In this document: in pieces, positions 1 through 8,548 of the stretch | How positions within the stretch are numbered: the stretch's first letter is position 1 | Layout of the letters: each line of letters opens with the position of its first letter | Assembly (NCBI GenBank): GCA_016929465.1 | Contig: JAFGIT010000128.1 | Coordinates: forward strand, 1-13,156 | Reading direction: 5' to 3' | DNA: 13,156 nt | From: Candidatus Coatesiibacteriota bacterium | GTDB taxonomy: Bacteria; B130-G9 | The notes under the pieces: generated by a model | The model's input: the letters and a program-made list of their open reading frames with translations, nothing else | Told to the model about the DNA's origin: nothing | Database searches by the model: none | Program-made: the position numbers and the translations under genes

Positions 1-1
1 C

Positions 2-523
2 AATATCGCCGCAATCAACTACCATTTCGGCTCGAAGGCGAGCCTATACAAGGCGACCTGGGAATGCGCGATCAAATGTGTCCAGGAAGCATACCCGCTC
101 GATAGAGGTGTGTCGCCGGGGTCTTCTCCAAATGAGAAACTGCGCGCATTCATAGCTGCAATGGTTGGCCGAATAACGGATGATAGGCCGAGCTACTTCC
201 ATCGAATACACATGATGGAGTTCTTCAAACCCTCCGGCGTGCTCGATGACCTCATTAACAAGCACTTCAAGGCCAATAGGGAGTATACGCTTGGCCTCGT
301 GAGGGAATTTCTCGGACCGAAGGCGAACGAGTCCGACATGCAGCTATGCGAGCTCAGCATCATAAGCCAAATAAGGATGGTCCGCCCCAAATTGCACCCA
401 AAGAGACAACATCCATGGCATTTCGCCTGCAAGGACACCGAGCGTGTAATCGACCACATAACCAGGTTCTCACTGGCCGGAATAGCGGCCATAAAAGGAG
501 AGATCGATGCGAGGACAGAATAG
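2..523 (+). CDS. TetR/AcrR-family repressor (CecR-like), N-terminus cut by window edge
   Basis: The visible 173 residues begin inside the DNA-binding helix-turn-helix: the opening residues NIAAINYHFGSKASLYKA match the recognition-helix end of TetR proteins (the YYHFGSKEGLY-type motif). The rest is all-helical and resembles the CecR/YbiH type of ligand-binding domain, with an EFFKPSGVLDDLI segment, a conserved-looking LCELSIISQ helix and a final DHITRFSLAGI helix. Proteins of this family bind as dimers to an operator near their own promoter and release it when a small toxic compound binds. Its stop codon overlaps the start of the outer-membrane efflux gene by one base, so it is the likely local repressor of the pump operon. 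The promoter, operator and start codon lie left of the window. The family call is firm; the CecR subgroup is from memory of the family pattern. Confidence 0.9.
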   Translation, partial: NIAAINYHFGSKASLYKATWECAIKCVQEAYPLDRGVSPGSSPNEKLRAFIAAMVGRITDDRPSYFHRIHMMEFFKPSGVLDDLINKHFKANREYTLGLVREFLGPKANESDMQLCELSIISQIRMVRPKLHPKRQHPWHFACKDTERVIDHITRFSLAGIAAIKGEIDARTE

Positions 524-525
524 TG
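511..525 (+). promoter_or_regulatory. Ribosome binding site and GTG start of the efflux channel gene
   Basis: GAGG at 511-514 lies 8 nt before GTG at 523-525. The tetR stop TAG (521-523) shares its G with this GTG, a translational-coupling arrangement. The reading frame stays open upstream to an ATG at 346, but that start would lie deep inside tetR and lacks a comparable site. Confidence 0.5.
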
Positions 526-2070
526 CGAGATAGGACAGGACAGCATATCGACCTGGGCAAAAATGCGAACAAATCAGAGAACCGATCTGCCTCTTCGAGT
601 AGCAGATCGGGGCATCATCTTGAATCCTCGATACATGTCATTCTGTTGTCGCTGCTCGCCTTGAGCGCCCTCTTGGCTCTTTCATGCGCTTCAAAGGACC
701 AATACATAAAGCCGCCCGTCGAGTTTGGCAGGTCTTTTTCTGCCGATGGTTCCGCGCCGCTTGCCGATAGGTGGTGGGAGGCATTCGAGGACACGCGGTT
801 GAACGCCATCGTCGAGGAGTCGCTTCAGGATAATTTCAGCCTGAAGGCGGCCTGGGACCGCCTCGACCAGGCCTGGGCCACAGCTTCGAAGAACGGAGCG
901 GATATGTGGCCTAGCGTGCAGGGCTCCGCAGGCTATTCCAGAACGGTCACGAAGGTCGCCGGGCTCGAGAGAGCGTATCTAACTCAATACGGCCTCGGCA
1001 TTGTGGCAAGTTACGAGCTCGACCTTTGGGGCAAGGTCCGAGCAACTCGTGATGCATCCAGATTCGATGCTCTCGCATCGCAGGAGGCCCTATTAACGGC
1101 AGCGATTACCCTTACTGCAGAGGTGGTCAATACGTGGCACCGTTTGATCGAGCAGAATGGCCAGATGAAGCTGCTCGAGGCGCAGATGAAGACCAACGAG
1201 GACTATCTGGAGGTCATAACTCTCCAGTTCAGGCGAGGCATATCTTCCGCGACCGATGTCCTTCAGCAGCAGCAGTTGGTTGAGTCGAACAAGGGCGAGA
1301 TAATACAGGTCAAATCCAACATAGAGGTTCTGAGAAACCAGTTGGCCGTCCTCGTGGGCAAATCCCCGCAAGATGAGGCATTCGAGATTCCGCAAACGCT
1401 GTCAGATGTTCCGGATATGCCGAAGATCGGAGCCGTCGCCGATTGGCTTCGGCGGAGGCCGGATGTTCGGGCAGCAGAGCTCGCCGTTCGGTCGGCGGAT
1501 AAGCGCGCCGCTGCCGCCCTCGCGGATCGGTTCCCCAGCATAAGCCTTTCGGTCGGGGCAGACACTAGCGCGGAGGAGATACGTGACCTGTTCGATAATT
1601 GGGCTGCGAGCCTTGCCGCAAACCTGGTTGCGCCGCTCTTTGACGGAAACAGGCGCCTGGCCGAATCGAAGCGGACTCGCTTCGCGGCCCAGGAGGAGAT
1701 GAATAATTATGCGCAGTTGGTCCTGGAATCGCTCAAGGAGGTGGAGGACGCGCTGGTGAACGAGGCCTCTCAGGCCGAGTATGTCCGGAGCCTCGAAAAG
1801 CAGCTCCTTCTCTCTGAGAAGGCCACGCAGCAATCAAGGGAAAATTACACGAAAGGTGGCATCGATTTCACTCGCTATCTTACAACACTTCTGTCTCACC
1901 AGAAGCTCCAGAGAACCTACTTGAGTACGGTGCGGGAGCGGCTGGATTACAGGGTGAGTCTTTACAGAGCGATCGCAGGGAGCTGGGAGCTGTCAAGACC
2001 AAATACAAACGTGAATGACAATGATGCTCGGCCAGTCGATGACAGCGAATCGACCGAGACAACTAAATAA
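523..2070 (+). CDS. RND-type outer-membrane efflux channel lipoprotein (TolC/NodT family)
   Basis: This 515-residue protein is the outer-membrane exit duct of a tripartite pump. It has the two-repeat outer-membrane-efflux layout. Family signatures are YELDLWGKVR (about residue 164), the coiled-coil stretch around RRGISSATDVLQQQ, the RRRPDVRAAE motif at about 310 that opens the second half, and an LFDGNRR segment with a following GGIDFTRYLTT motif. A hydrophobic segment, IHVILLSLLALSALLALSC, ends at Cys55, a probable lipidation site, although -3 is Ala and -2 is Leu, so the lipobox is not ideal. From GTG 523 about 40 polar residues precede the hydrophobic core, long for a signal peptide, so the exact start is uncertain. 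The gene overlaps tetR by one base and is followed by the adaptor and pump genes. Confidence 0.9.
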   Translation: MRDRTGQHIDLGKNANKSENRSASSSSRSGHHLESSIHVILLSLLALSALLALSCASKDQYIKPPVEFGRSFSADGSAPLADRWWEAFEDTRLNAIVEESLQDNFSLKAAWDRLDQAWATASKNGADMWPSVQGSAGYSRTVTKVAGLERAYLTQYGLGIVASYELDLWGKVRATRDASRFDALASQEALLTAAITLTAEVVNTWHRLIEQNGQMKLLEAQMKTNEDYLEVITLQFRRGISSATDVLQQQQLVESNKGEIIQVKSNIEVLRNQLAVLVGKSPQDEAFEIPQTLSDVPDMPKIGAVADWLRRRPDVRAAELAVRSADKRAAAALADRFPSISLSVGADTSAEEIRDLFDNWAASLAANLVAPLFDGNRRLAESKRTRFAAQEEMNNYAQLVLESLKEVEDALVNEASQAEYVRSLEKQLLLSEKATQQSRENYTKGGIDFTRYLTTLLSHQKLQRTYLSTVRERLDYRVSLYRAIAGSWELSRPNTNVNDNDARPVDDSESTETTK

Positions 2071-2079
2071 TTGAGTTAC

Positions 2080-2093
2080 GGGAGAATACTTTG
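2080..2093 (+). promoter_or_regulatory. Ribosome binding site deciding the TTG start of the adaptor gene
   Basis: GGGAG at 2080-2084 is 6 nt upstream of TTG at 2091-2093. No in-frame ATG or GTG lies near this site, and the encoded N-terminus places a short charged tail before the membrane anchor, which supports TTG as the true start. Confidence 0.65.
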
Positions 2094-3383
2094 ACTGCAG
2101 AGAAAGCCTATAAGAAACAATATGAGCCAAGCGAACGAGGGGCTCCGCAGGTCTCGACCGCGCGCAAGTGGGCGAGCTACATCAGTCGGTTTGGATTGGC
2201 AATCATCATTCTCCTAGTTGCAGGACTCATCGCGGCCTACTGGATGTCCAATAAGCCGAAGGCCCAGAGAACGCAGCCTCCAAAGCAATCGATTTTGGTT
2301 GAGGTCGCTCCCATCAAACTCGGGGAACATCAGGTGGTCGTGGAGGCCATGGGAACCGTTATTCCCGCGAAGGAGGTGCAGCTGACATCTCGAGTGGGCG
2401 GCGAGGTGGTCGAGGTAGCTCCCGAGTTCGTGCCGGGCGGGCAATTCAGGCGAGGAGAAAAGGTGCTCAAGATCGATCCTCGCGACTACGAGCTCGTCTT
2501 GAAGCAGAGAAAGAGTGAGCTTGCGAAGGCCGAATCGGAGTTGAAACTCGAGATGGGCCAGCAATCGATCTCGCAAAAGGAGTACAAGTTGCTCGGGCAA
2601 GAGGTTGAGAGCGGAGACGAAGAGCTCTTGCTCAGAAAGCCCCAGCTCGAGTCGGCCAGGGCGGCGGTAGCGTCTGCAGAGGCTGCCTACGAGAAGGCGG
2701 CGCTAGATCTCAATCGTACGACTGTGGAGGCGCCATTCAACTCGCAAATCCAATCGACCTCAGTGGAAGTCGGAGCACAGGTTTCTGCTGGAGCTGCGCT
2801 TGGCTCGATTGCTGGGACTGATGAGTATTGGGTCAAGGTCTCAGTTCCTGTCGATCAACTCAAATGGATCGATATACCCGGCAATGGAAACACAACCGGT
2901 TCGACGGTTCGGATTCTATATGTAACGCAGTCGGGCGAGACTGACGCTTGGAACGGCAAGGTTATGAGGCTCATGCCCAGCCTCGAGACGCAGGGGCGAT
3001 TGGCACAGATCCTCGTCAACGTAGAGGATCCGCTGGGGCTCAGCGATCCAGCGACGAAGAGGAGGCCATTGCTCCTGGACTCATACGTCCGCGCCGAGAT
3101 TATCGGGCGTCAACTCGACAATGTCGCAGCGATAGACCGGACTTCCCTACGCGACGGGAATCATGTGTGGGTTATGCTTCCCGACGACACGCTCGACATC
3201 CGTGAGGTCGAGATTGCGTGGGGCTCCGACGAACTTGTCTGCGTGTCGGGTGGGCTTCGCGATGGGGAACTTCTTGTCATAAGCGACATAGCAGCGCCGG
3301 TGAAGCGAACGTCGCTAAGAACGGGGAATGGATCTTCTAGAAAATCGAAGAATCAGCCATCAGTGAGTCAGCAGGGGAGCTAG
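2091..3383 (+). CDS. RND efflux periplasmic adaptor subunit (HlyD/MFP family)
   Basis: This 430-residue membrane fusion protein would bridge the inner-membrane RND pump and the outer-membrane channel. It starts at TTG with a good Shine-Dalgarno site. After a charged cytoplasmic tail of about 33 residues there is one membrane anchor (FGLAIIILLVAGLIAAYWM, about 34-52). Then come a first lipoyl half (AKEVQLTSRVGGEVVEV, with PGGQFRRGEKVLKIDPRDYE), a helical hairpin rich in Glu, Lys and Ala that would form the coiled coil docking to the channel, the second lipoyl half (TTVEAPFNSQIQSTSVEVGA) and beta-barrel and membrane-proximal domains. The C-terminal tail is Ser/Asn/Gln-rich and probably disordered. 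The anchor is a transmembrane helix, not a lipoprotein signal. It lies 20 nt after the channel gene and 2 nt before the pump gene. Confidence 0.93.
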   Translation: MTAEKAYKKQYEPSERGAPQVSTARKWASYISRFGLAIIILLVAGLIAAYWMSNKPKAQRTQPPKQSILVEVAPIKLGEHQVVVEAMGTVIPAKEVQLTSRVGGEVVEVAPEFVPGGQFRRGEKVLKIDPRDYELVLKQRKSELAKAESELKLEMGQQSISQKEYKLLGQEVESGDEELLLRKPQLESARAAVASAEAAYEKAALDLNRTTVEAPFNSQIQSTSVEVGAQVSAGAALGSIAGTDEYWVKVSVPVDQLKWIDIPGNGNTTGSTVRILYVTQSGETDAWNGKVMRLMPSLETQGRLAQILVNVEDPLGLSDPATKRRPLLLDSYVRAEIIGRQLDNVAAIDRTSLRDGNHVWVMLPDDTLDIREVEIAWGSDELVCVSGGLRDGELLVISDIAAPVKRTSLRTGNGSSRKSKNQPSVSQQGS

Positions 3384-3385
3384 GG

Positions 3386-6300
3386 ATGGAGATGAACAAT
3401 TCGGGTGCCAAGCGCGGCCCCATAGCATACCTCGCCGGTCACTCGGTGGCGGCGAATCTGATCATGATGATCTGCCTGGTCGGCGGCTTCCTCGCGCTCA
3501 TGACCATGAAGCAAGAGGTCTTTCCCGATGTGACGATGGACCAGGTGATTGTTTCTGTCTCGTACCCCGGAGCGAGTCCGGAAGAGGTCGAAGAGGGAAT
3601 AATCCTCTCTATCGAGGAGGCCGTGCGCGGCCTGGATGGAGTTGACGAATTCTCTTCAACAGCGAATGAGGGCTCTGGAACTGTCACGATCGACCTGCTC
3701 ATCGGCGCGGATGACAAGACGGTCGCGCAGGATGTACAAAGCGAGATCGATCGCATCACCACATTCCCGGAGGATGCGGAAGAGCCTAGCGTACGGATCG
3801 CTGGCCACAAGCATGAGGTCCTCGACCTGATCATCTATGGTGATGTGTCCGACGTCGTCCTCCATCAGCTGAGTGAGCAACTCCGTGATTACGTTCTTCA
3901 ACACCCCAATGTGACGCAGGTTGAGATCGAGGGGCTGCCGTCGCTCGAGATCAGTATAGAAGTCTCCCAGGAGAATCTGCGGCGATATGGTCTCACTCTG
4001 GCCGATGTTGCCCAGCGCCTGGCTAACGAATCACTTGATGTTCCCGGCGGGAGCCTAAAGACAGACACGGGCGAGATACTGGTTAGAGTCAAGGAGCGTC
4101 GAGATTACGGCAAGGAATTCGCCCAGATCCCGATAATCACCGCGGAAGACGGGAGCCAGGTTCTTCTCGGTCAGATCGCGACAATCGATGACGGCTTTGA
4201 GGATACCGATAGATACATGCGCTACAATGGTGTGCCCGCGATGACCCTGGAGGTCTATCGGATTGGCGATCAGACCCCAGCGGATGTCGCGAATGCTGTA
4301 CGAGAACAGGTAGAGGAATTTCAGCCGCATCTGCCGCCTGGTATCCACACCGCGATCGAGCGCGACAGGTCCGAGGTATATGTCCAGCGAGTTGACCTGC
4401 TGCTCAAAAATGCCGGCATCGGACTGATCCTGGTTCTCATATTGCTGGGGCTGTTTCTGGAGGCGCGTCTCGCGTTCTGGGTCATGATGGGGATACCGAT
4501 ATCGTTCCTGGGCTCCTTCCTTTTCCTGCCCATGTCCGACATCTCGATCAATATGATGTCTCTCTTTGCTTACATCATCGCGCTCGGGATTGTGGTCGAT
4601 GACGCAATAGTTGTCGGCGAGAACGTCTATCACTATCGGCAGGAAGGCCTGTCGCCCTTGAAGGCAGCCATTAAGGGCGCTCGCGAGGTCGCTATGCCGG
4701 TTACATTCAGTATTCTAACTAACATAGTGACTTTCTTGCCGATCTATATCATCCCCGGCACGACCGGCAAGTTCTTCAAGACGATCCCCGTCGTGGTCAG
4801 CATCGTGTTTCTGATCTCACTGGCAGAGAGCCTATTCGTTCTGCCGTCGCATCTGGGACATCAGAAGGACCGCCGCAGAAGAGGAGGTATCACCGGCTGG
4901 CTTCATGAGAGACAACAGAGGTTCAGCGCTGCATTCCGCTCCTGGGTGAAGAACCGATACGGGCCCTTCCTGACTTTCGTCCTGCACCACCGCTATATAA
5001 CGGTTGCAATCTCACTCGCGATTCTGGTCATTTCCCTCTCCTATGCCCTGAGTGGGCGAATGGGCTTCCAGCTATTCCCCATTGTCGAGCGTGATTTCTC
5101 GCAGGCCAGCGTGGTGATGCCCTATGGCACGCCGCCGGAGAAGACAGAAGCGGTCCTTTCGAAGATCCTCGCCGGAGCGAAGAAGGTGATAAGCGAATCG
5201 GGGCATCCCGAGCTGGAAAAATCGACTCAGACGGACATTGGAAGAGGCGGCAGCCATAACGGTCGCGTTCGCGTCGAACTGGCTGACCCAGAGATCCGTA
5301 ACAAGATTATGACCACACAAGAATTCACGGACCGTTGGCGAGAGACCGTTGGCGAGATAGCCGGCGTCGAGTATGTGAGGTTCGCGTCCGATTTCGGCGG
5401 CCCTGGTGGTCATGGGATGCCTATAACAGTTGAGCTTAGCCACCGTGACATAGGAGTCCTCGAACGGGCGAGCCGAGAACTGGCGGAGATCATCAGCACC
5501 TATCCTCTCGTTAAGGATGTGGACGATGGCTTCCAGCCGGGGAAGCAGCAGCTCGATTTCGCGCTCAAGCCAGAGGGAAAAAGCCTCGGACTTACCGCGA
5601 GGGATGTAGCGAGGCAGGTCCGAAATGCATTCTATGGTGCGCAGGTCCTGCGGCAGCAGCGGGGCAGAAATGAGATTAAGATCATGGTCCGATTACCAGA
5701 ATCCGAGCGCTCCACAGAGCAGACGATCGACGATCTCCTTCTGAGAACTCCCGCGGGGACCGACGTGCCGCTTCGCGAGGTCGCCTCAATTGACCGAGGC
5801 AGAGCCTATACATCGATCAGCAGAAGGAATGGACGGCGCGTTATCCAGGTTTCGGCAGATGTGACGCCGCGGAGCAAGGCGGGTGAAATTATCTCAGATC
5901 TCAAAGAGAATGACCTGGTAAGACTTGCCCGAAAGTACAGGGGGCTTCAGTACAGTTTCGAGGGCCATCAGGCGGACATTTCAGAGAGTCTGGGTAGCCT
6001 TCAGGTTACGTTCGTGGTTGCCCTTCTCGTCATATATGCCTTGCTCGCGATTCCTTTCAGGAGTTATTCTCAGCCGTTGATCGTCATGACGAGTATCCCG
6101 TTTGGGATAGTCGGCGCAATCCTCGGGCACCTCGTGATGGGATACGACCTCTGTGTGCCGAGTATGTTCGGGATCGTTGCGCTCGCCGGCGTCGTGGTTA
6201 ATGATTCTCTCGTCATGGTCGACTTCGCTAACCGCAGGCTGCTGGAAGGCGGACTAAGTCATCACGAGGCGATCCACACGGCGGCTATCCAGCGTTTCAG

Positions 6301-6580
6301 GCCAATTCTGCTGACGACGCTCACGACATTTGGTGGGCTGTCGCCGATGATATTCGAGACATCGAGGCAGGCGAGGTTCTTGATCCCCATGGCATTGTCT
6401 CTCGGATATGGCATCTTGTTCGCGACCTTTATCACGCTAGTCATCGTCCCCTCGCTATTCTTGGTTGTTGAGGACTTTCGAGGCGCATTCGCCAAATTCC
6501 GGGGTGCGATTGCTCCCGAAAGGCAATTCCATCAGGAGCCTGTGCCGGTCAAGGCTCAGAGTATGACGATGGACAGCTAG
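3386..6580 (+). CDS. RND multidrug efflux pump, inner-membrane permease (HAE1-like)
   Basis: This 1064-residue protein has the full duplicated RND layout: TM1 near residues 20-40, a large periplasmic loop (VFPDVTMDQVIVSVSYPGAS and following), a TM2-TM6 bundle at about 335-490, TM7 at about 535-555, a second periplasmic loop and a TM8-TM12 bundle at about 870-1040. In TM4 the proton-relay pair Asp405-Asp406 (GIVVDDAIVVGENV) is intact. At the TM10 position of AcrB Lys940 the motif is GVVVNDSLVMVDFANRR, with Asn939 in place of Lys. That variant occurs in a subset of RND pumps, so the substrate class should not be assumed from AcrB. AGGGGAG at 3373-3379 supports the ATG at 3386. It would work with the two preceding gene products to expel compounds across both membranes using proton-motive force. 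Confidence 0.95.
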   Translation: MEMNNSGAKRGPIAYLAGHSVAANLIMMICLVGGFLALMTMKQEVFPDVTMDQVIVSVSYPGASPEEVEEGIILSIEEAVRGLDGVDEFSSTANEGSGTVTIDLLIGADDKTVAQDVQSEIDRITTFPEDAEEPSVRIAGHKHEVLDLIIYGDVSDVVLHQLSEQLRDYVLQHPNVTQVEIEGLPSLEISIEVSQENLRRYGLTLADVAQRLANESLDVPGGSLKTDTGEILVRVKERRDYGKEFAQIPIITAEDGSQVLLGQIATIDDGFEDTDRYMRYNGVPAMTLEVYRIGDQTPADVANAVREQVEEFQPHLPPGIHTAIERDRSEVYVQRVDLLLKNAGIGLILVLILLGLFLEARLAFWVMMGIPISFLGSFLFLPMSDISINMMSLFAYIIALGIVVDDAIVVGENVYHYRQEGLSPLKAAIKGAREVAMPVTFSILTNIVTFLPIYIIPGTTGKFFKTIPVVVSIVFLISLAESLFVLPSHLGHQKDRRRRGGITGWLHERQQRFSAAFRSWVKNRYGPFLTFVLHHRYITVAISLAILVISLSYALSGRMGFQLFPIVERDFSQASVVMPYGTPPEKTEAVLSKILAGAKKVISESGHPELEKSTQTDIGRGGSHNGRVRVELADPEIRNKIMTTQEFTDRWRETVGEIAGVEYVRFASDFGGPGGHGMPITVELSHRDIGVLERASRELAEIISTYPLVKDVDDGFQPGKQQLDFALKPEGKSLGLTARDVARQVRNAFYGAQVLRQQRGRNEIKIMVRLPESERSTEQTIDDLLLRTPAGTDVPLREVASIDRGRAYTSISRRNGRRVIQVSADVTPRSKAGEIISDLKENDLVRLARKYRGLQYSFEGHQADISESLGSLQVTFVVALLVIYALLAIPFRSYSQPLIVMTSIPFGIVGAILGHLVMGYDLCVPSMFGIVALAGVVVNDSLVMVDFANRRLLEGGLSHHEAIHTAAIQRFRPILLTTLTTFGGLSPMIFETSRQARFLIPMALSLGYGILFATFITLVIVPSLFLVVEDFRGAFAKFRGAIAPERQFHQEPVPVKAQSMTMDS

Positions 6581-7954
6581 GTGGAGAAGAAAGCTGCGGT
6601 TCTCTCTGACGGCCATGTGGGCCGCACACTGCTGAAGTTCGCCGCTCCTATGCTGGGCGGGACCTTCGCGATGACGGCCTTCCACCTGATTGATACGATC
6701 TTCGTGGCTCGCCTCGGGACGTTGCCGTTAGCGGCGATGGGCTTCTCATTCCCGGTGATCATGTTCGTGGGCAGTATTGCTCGGGGCCTGGGAATGGGGG
6801 CCGCTGCAGTTGTTTCGAAAGCTATAGGCAGCGGCGACCGTGAGAGGGCTCGCAGGGTGATGACACACGCGCTGCTTCTCACAGCATCCATTGTCGCTGC
6901 TTTCTCGATTGTAGGCCTTTTGACCATTGGGCCCCTTTTCAGGGCGCTTGGGGCAACAGAGCAGCTAATTCCCATGATAAGCGACTATATGTCGATATGG
7001 TATGTCGCGATGGCATTCATGATGATCCCGATGATGGCCAATTCCGGAATGAGGGCCGACGGGGATACTGTCTTCCCGAGCGTCGTGATGATCGGAGGGT
7101 GCGGTATCAACACAATCCTTGATCCCATCATGATCTATGGCTGGTTCGGATTTCCCAGGCTGGAGCTCGCAGGAGCCGCACTCGCCACCGCCATCTCACG
7201 AGCTATAACGCTGGTGCTGGCCCTGTATCTGCTCAGGCGTAGGCATCACCTGCTCGAGCTTCGCATCCCGAAATTGCATGAGATGTGGACCTCGTGGCGA
7301 CAGCTGCTGCAGATAGGCATCCCGACGAGCGCGACGAACCTCCTGTTGCCCATATCGAATGCGGTCGTGATTCGGATTGTATCGCAGTTCGGCGAGACCG
7401 CGGTCGCGGCCTGCGCCGCCGGGCGCAGGATAGAGATGTTCGCATTCATGATCCCGATGGCTCTTGGCATCTCACTTATTCCTTTCATCGGACAGAACTG
7501 GGGTGCTGGCAGGATCGACAGAATCAGGACGGCACGGAACTACGCCAACCGCTTTGCATTGCTGTGGGGAGTCGGGTGCTTCGCCACTCTATTCTTGCTG
7601 TCGGGCTACATCGCCACCTTCTTCAGCGAGGATCCCGAGGTTATCAGAATCATCACGCTCTATCTTCGTATACTCCCGATCGGCTATGGCATGCGTGAGC
7701 TGCATCGCTACACTGGATTCACCTTCATCGGCGTGGGCCGCCCGATGAGCTCGGTCGCGATAAACCTCATCCGCATAGGGGTGTTCCTGATCCCACTCGC
7801 CTACATCGGTTCGCTGCTATACGGAGTTGATGGCGTCTTCTGGGGGACGGTCCTCGCGGATGCCGCAGCAGCTGCAATCGCCCTGCTCTGGGGGCACAGG
7901 CTGTTTGCTGGGATGGAGCCGGCAAAGAGCCAATTGCGACCCAATGAAGAATAG
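6581..7954 (+). CDS. MATE-family multidrug/cation antiporter
   Basis: This 457-residue inner-membrane protein has the expected MATE length and about 12 hydrophobic helices in two homologous halves. The N-terminal half opens with HVGRTLLKFAAPMLGGT and IDTIFVARLGTLPLAAMGFS, typical of the first MatE domain, and contains MRADGDTVFPSVVMIGGCG. The second half begins near LLQIGIPTSATNLLLPISN and has the family-typical ALGISLIPFIGQNWGAGR. MATE proteins export drugs and other organic cations in exchange for Na+ or H+; the ion used here cannot be read from the sequence. GTG at 6581 follows the RND stop codon with no gap, so translation is probably coupled and the protein is a second exporter under the same regulator. 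The Shine-Dalgarno signal is weak, in keeping with coupling. Confidence 0.92.
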   Translation: MEKKAAVLSDGHVGRTLLKFAAPMLGGTFAMTAFHLIDTIFVARLGTLPLAAMGFSFPVIMFVGSIARGLGMGAAAVVSKAIGSGDRERARRVMTHALLLTASIVAAFSIVGLLTIGPLFRALGATEQLIPMISDYMSIWYVAMAFMMIPMMANSGMRADGDTVFPSVVMIGGCGINTILDPIMIYGWFGFPRLELAGAALATAISRAITLVLALYLLRRRHHLLELRIPKLHEMWTSWRQLLQIGIPTSATNLLLPISNAVVIRIVSQFGETAVAACAAGRRIEMFAFMIPMALGISLIPFIGQNWGAGRIDRIRTARNYANRFALLWGVGCFATLFLLSGYIATFFSEDPEVIRIITLYLRILPIGYGMRELHRYTGFTFIGVGRPMSSVAINLIRIGVFLIPLAYIGSLLYGVDGVFWGTVLADAAAAAIALLWGHRLFAGMEPAKSQLRPNEE

Positions 7955-8137
7955 AGTCGCCGATAGCCATGTAGGCGCCCTGCTGGCAGAGCAATCAGCG
8001 GCTTGGTCCGGCCTCCCCTACTTTTCTCCTTTATTATCATCAGAGAACATGGTATGTAATAAATGTCATTATATAGTCGTGCATGTGCTGGAGTCTCTGT
8101 TGATTCACACGTCCGCAATGAGCGTGTCTCTCCGACA

Positions 8138-8323
8138 ATGAAAGTCAGAGAGTTAATTCGAATGATTGAGAAGGACGGCTGGCGGTTGGTTCGTCAGAAG
8201 GGAAGCCATAGGCAATATAAACACGACTCAAAAACTGGTTTAGTCACAATCTCCGGAAACCTCGGTGTGGATATGCCTGCAGGAACATTGAATAATGTAT
8301 TGAAGCAGGCGGGGCTTAAATAG
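8138..8323 (+). CDS. hicA: HicA-type toxin mRNA interferase (YcfA-like)
   Basis: This 61-residue protein has the compact double-stranded-RNA-binding-like fold pattern of HicA. It shows MKVRELIRMIEKDGW, then RQKGSHRQYKH with the conserved GSH whose histidine (His24) is the catalytic residue in the family, a TISGNLGVDMP strand and loop, and the signature ending GTLNNVLKQAGLK. HicA degrades mRNA when free of its partner. The frame is open upstream to 8063, but only the ATG at 8138 gives the family N-terminus. There is no good Shine-Dalgarno site before it. The stop is 9 nt before hicB, the usual toxin-first hicAB order. GC is about 45% by hand count, lower than the efflux genes, suggesting acquisition. 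Confidence 0.92.
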   Translation: MKVRELIRMIEKDGWRLVRQKGSHRQYKHDSKTGLVTISGNLGVDMPAGTLNNVLKQAGLK

Positions 8324-8335
8324 AGGTGATTCATG
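8323..8335 (+). promoter_or_regulatory. Strong ribosome binding site of hicB
   Basis: GAGGTGAT at 8323-8330, overlapping the end of the hicA stop, sits just before the ATG at 8333. It is much stronger than anything before hicA, consistent with more antitoxin than toxin being made from one transcript. Confidence 0.6.
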
Positions 8336-8548
8336 CAATACATGGTGATCATTGAGAGGGGGCCCGATAGCTGGGGCGCCTACGTTCCCGATCTACCTGG
8401 GTGTGTCGCGGCGGCGGAATCCAGAATTGAGGTCGTGCGGCTCATCAGAGAAGCGATTGGGTTTCACTTAGAGGGGCTGAGGGCTGAGGGCGAGGCTATC
8501 CCCGAGCCAAGCTCCGAGATCGAATATATTGACATCAGCGCCGCCTGA
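8333..8548 (+). CDS. hicB: HicB-type antitoxin, short form
   Basis: This 71-residue protein has the partial RNase H-like fold pattern of HicB: MQYMVIIERGPDSWGAYVPD, then LPGCVAAAES, then a helix (VVRLIREAIGFHLEGLRAEG) and the final IPEPSS segment. YVPDLPGC is the family hallmark. In the pair it would bind HicA and block its active site. It ends right after the RNase H-like core and has no room for the C-terminal helix-turn-helix or ribbon-helix-helix that longer HicB proteins use as an autorepressor, so DNA binding is not expected from the sequence alone. Such short forms are common. It lies 9 nt downstream of hicA. Confidence 0.92.
   Translation: MQYMVIIERGPDSWGAYVPDLPGCVAAAESRIEVVRLIREAIGFHLEGLRAEGEAIPEPSSEIEYIDISAA

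Noticed and set aside
4055-4633. Long minus-strand open frame of 192 codons inside the RND gene
   Set aside because: It is antisense to an unmistakable RND coding sequence and its product is charged low-information sequence; a shadow of codon bias.
7285-7748. Two overlapping + strand frames inside the MATE gene (7285-7698 and 7464-7748)
   Set aside because: Both lie fully within the MATE coding sequence in other frames, with Arg/Ser/His-rich products typical of shadow frames.
8041-8137. AT-rich segment before hicA with a TATAGT-like -10 at 8072-8077
   Set aside because: The -35 position at the right spacing reads ATGGTA, a poor match, so a promoter is expected but not demonstrated.
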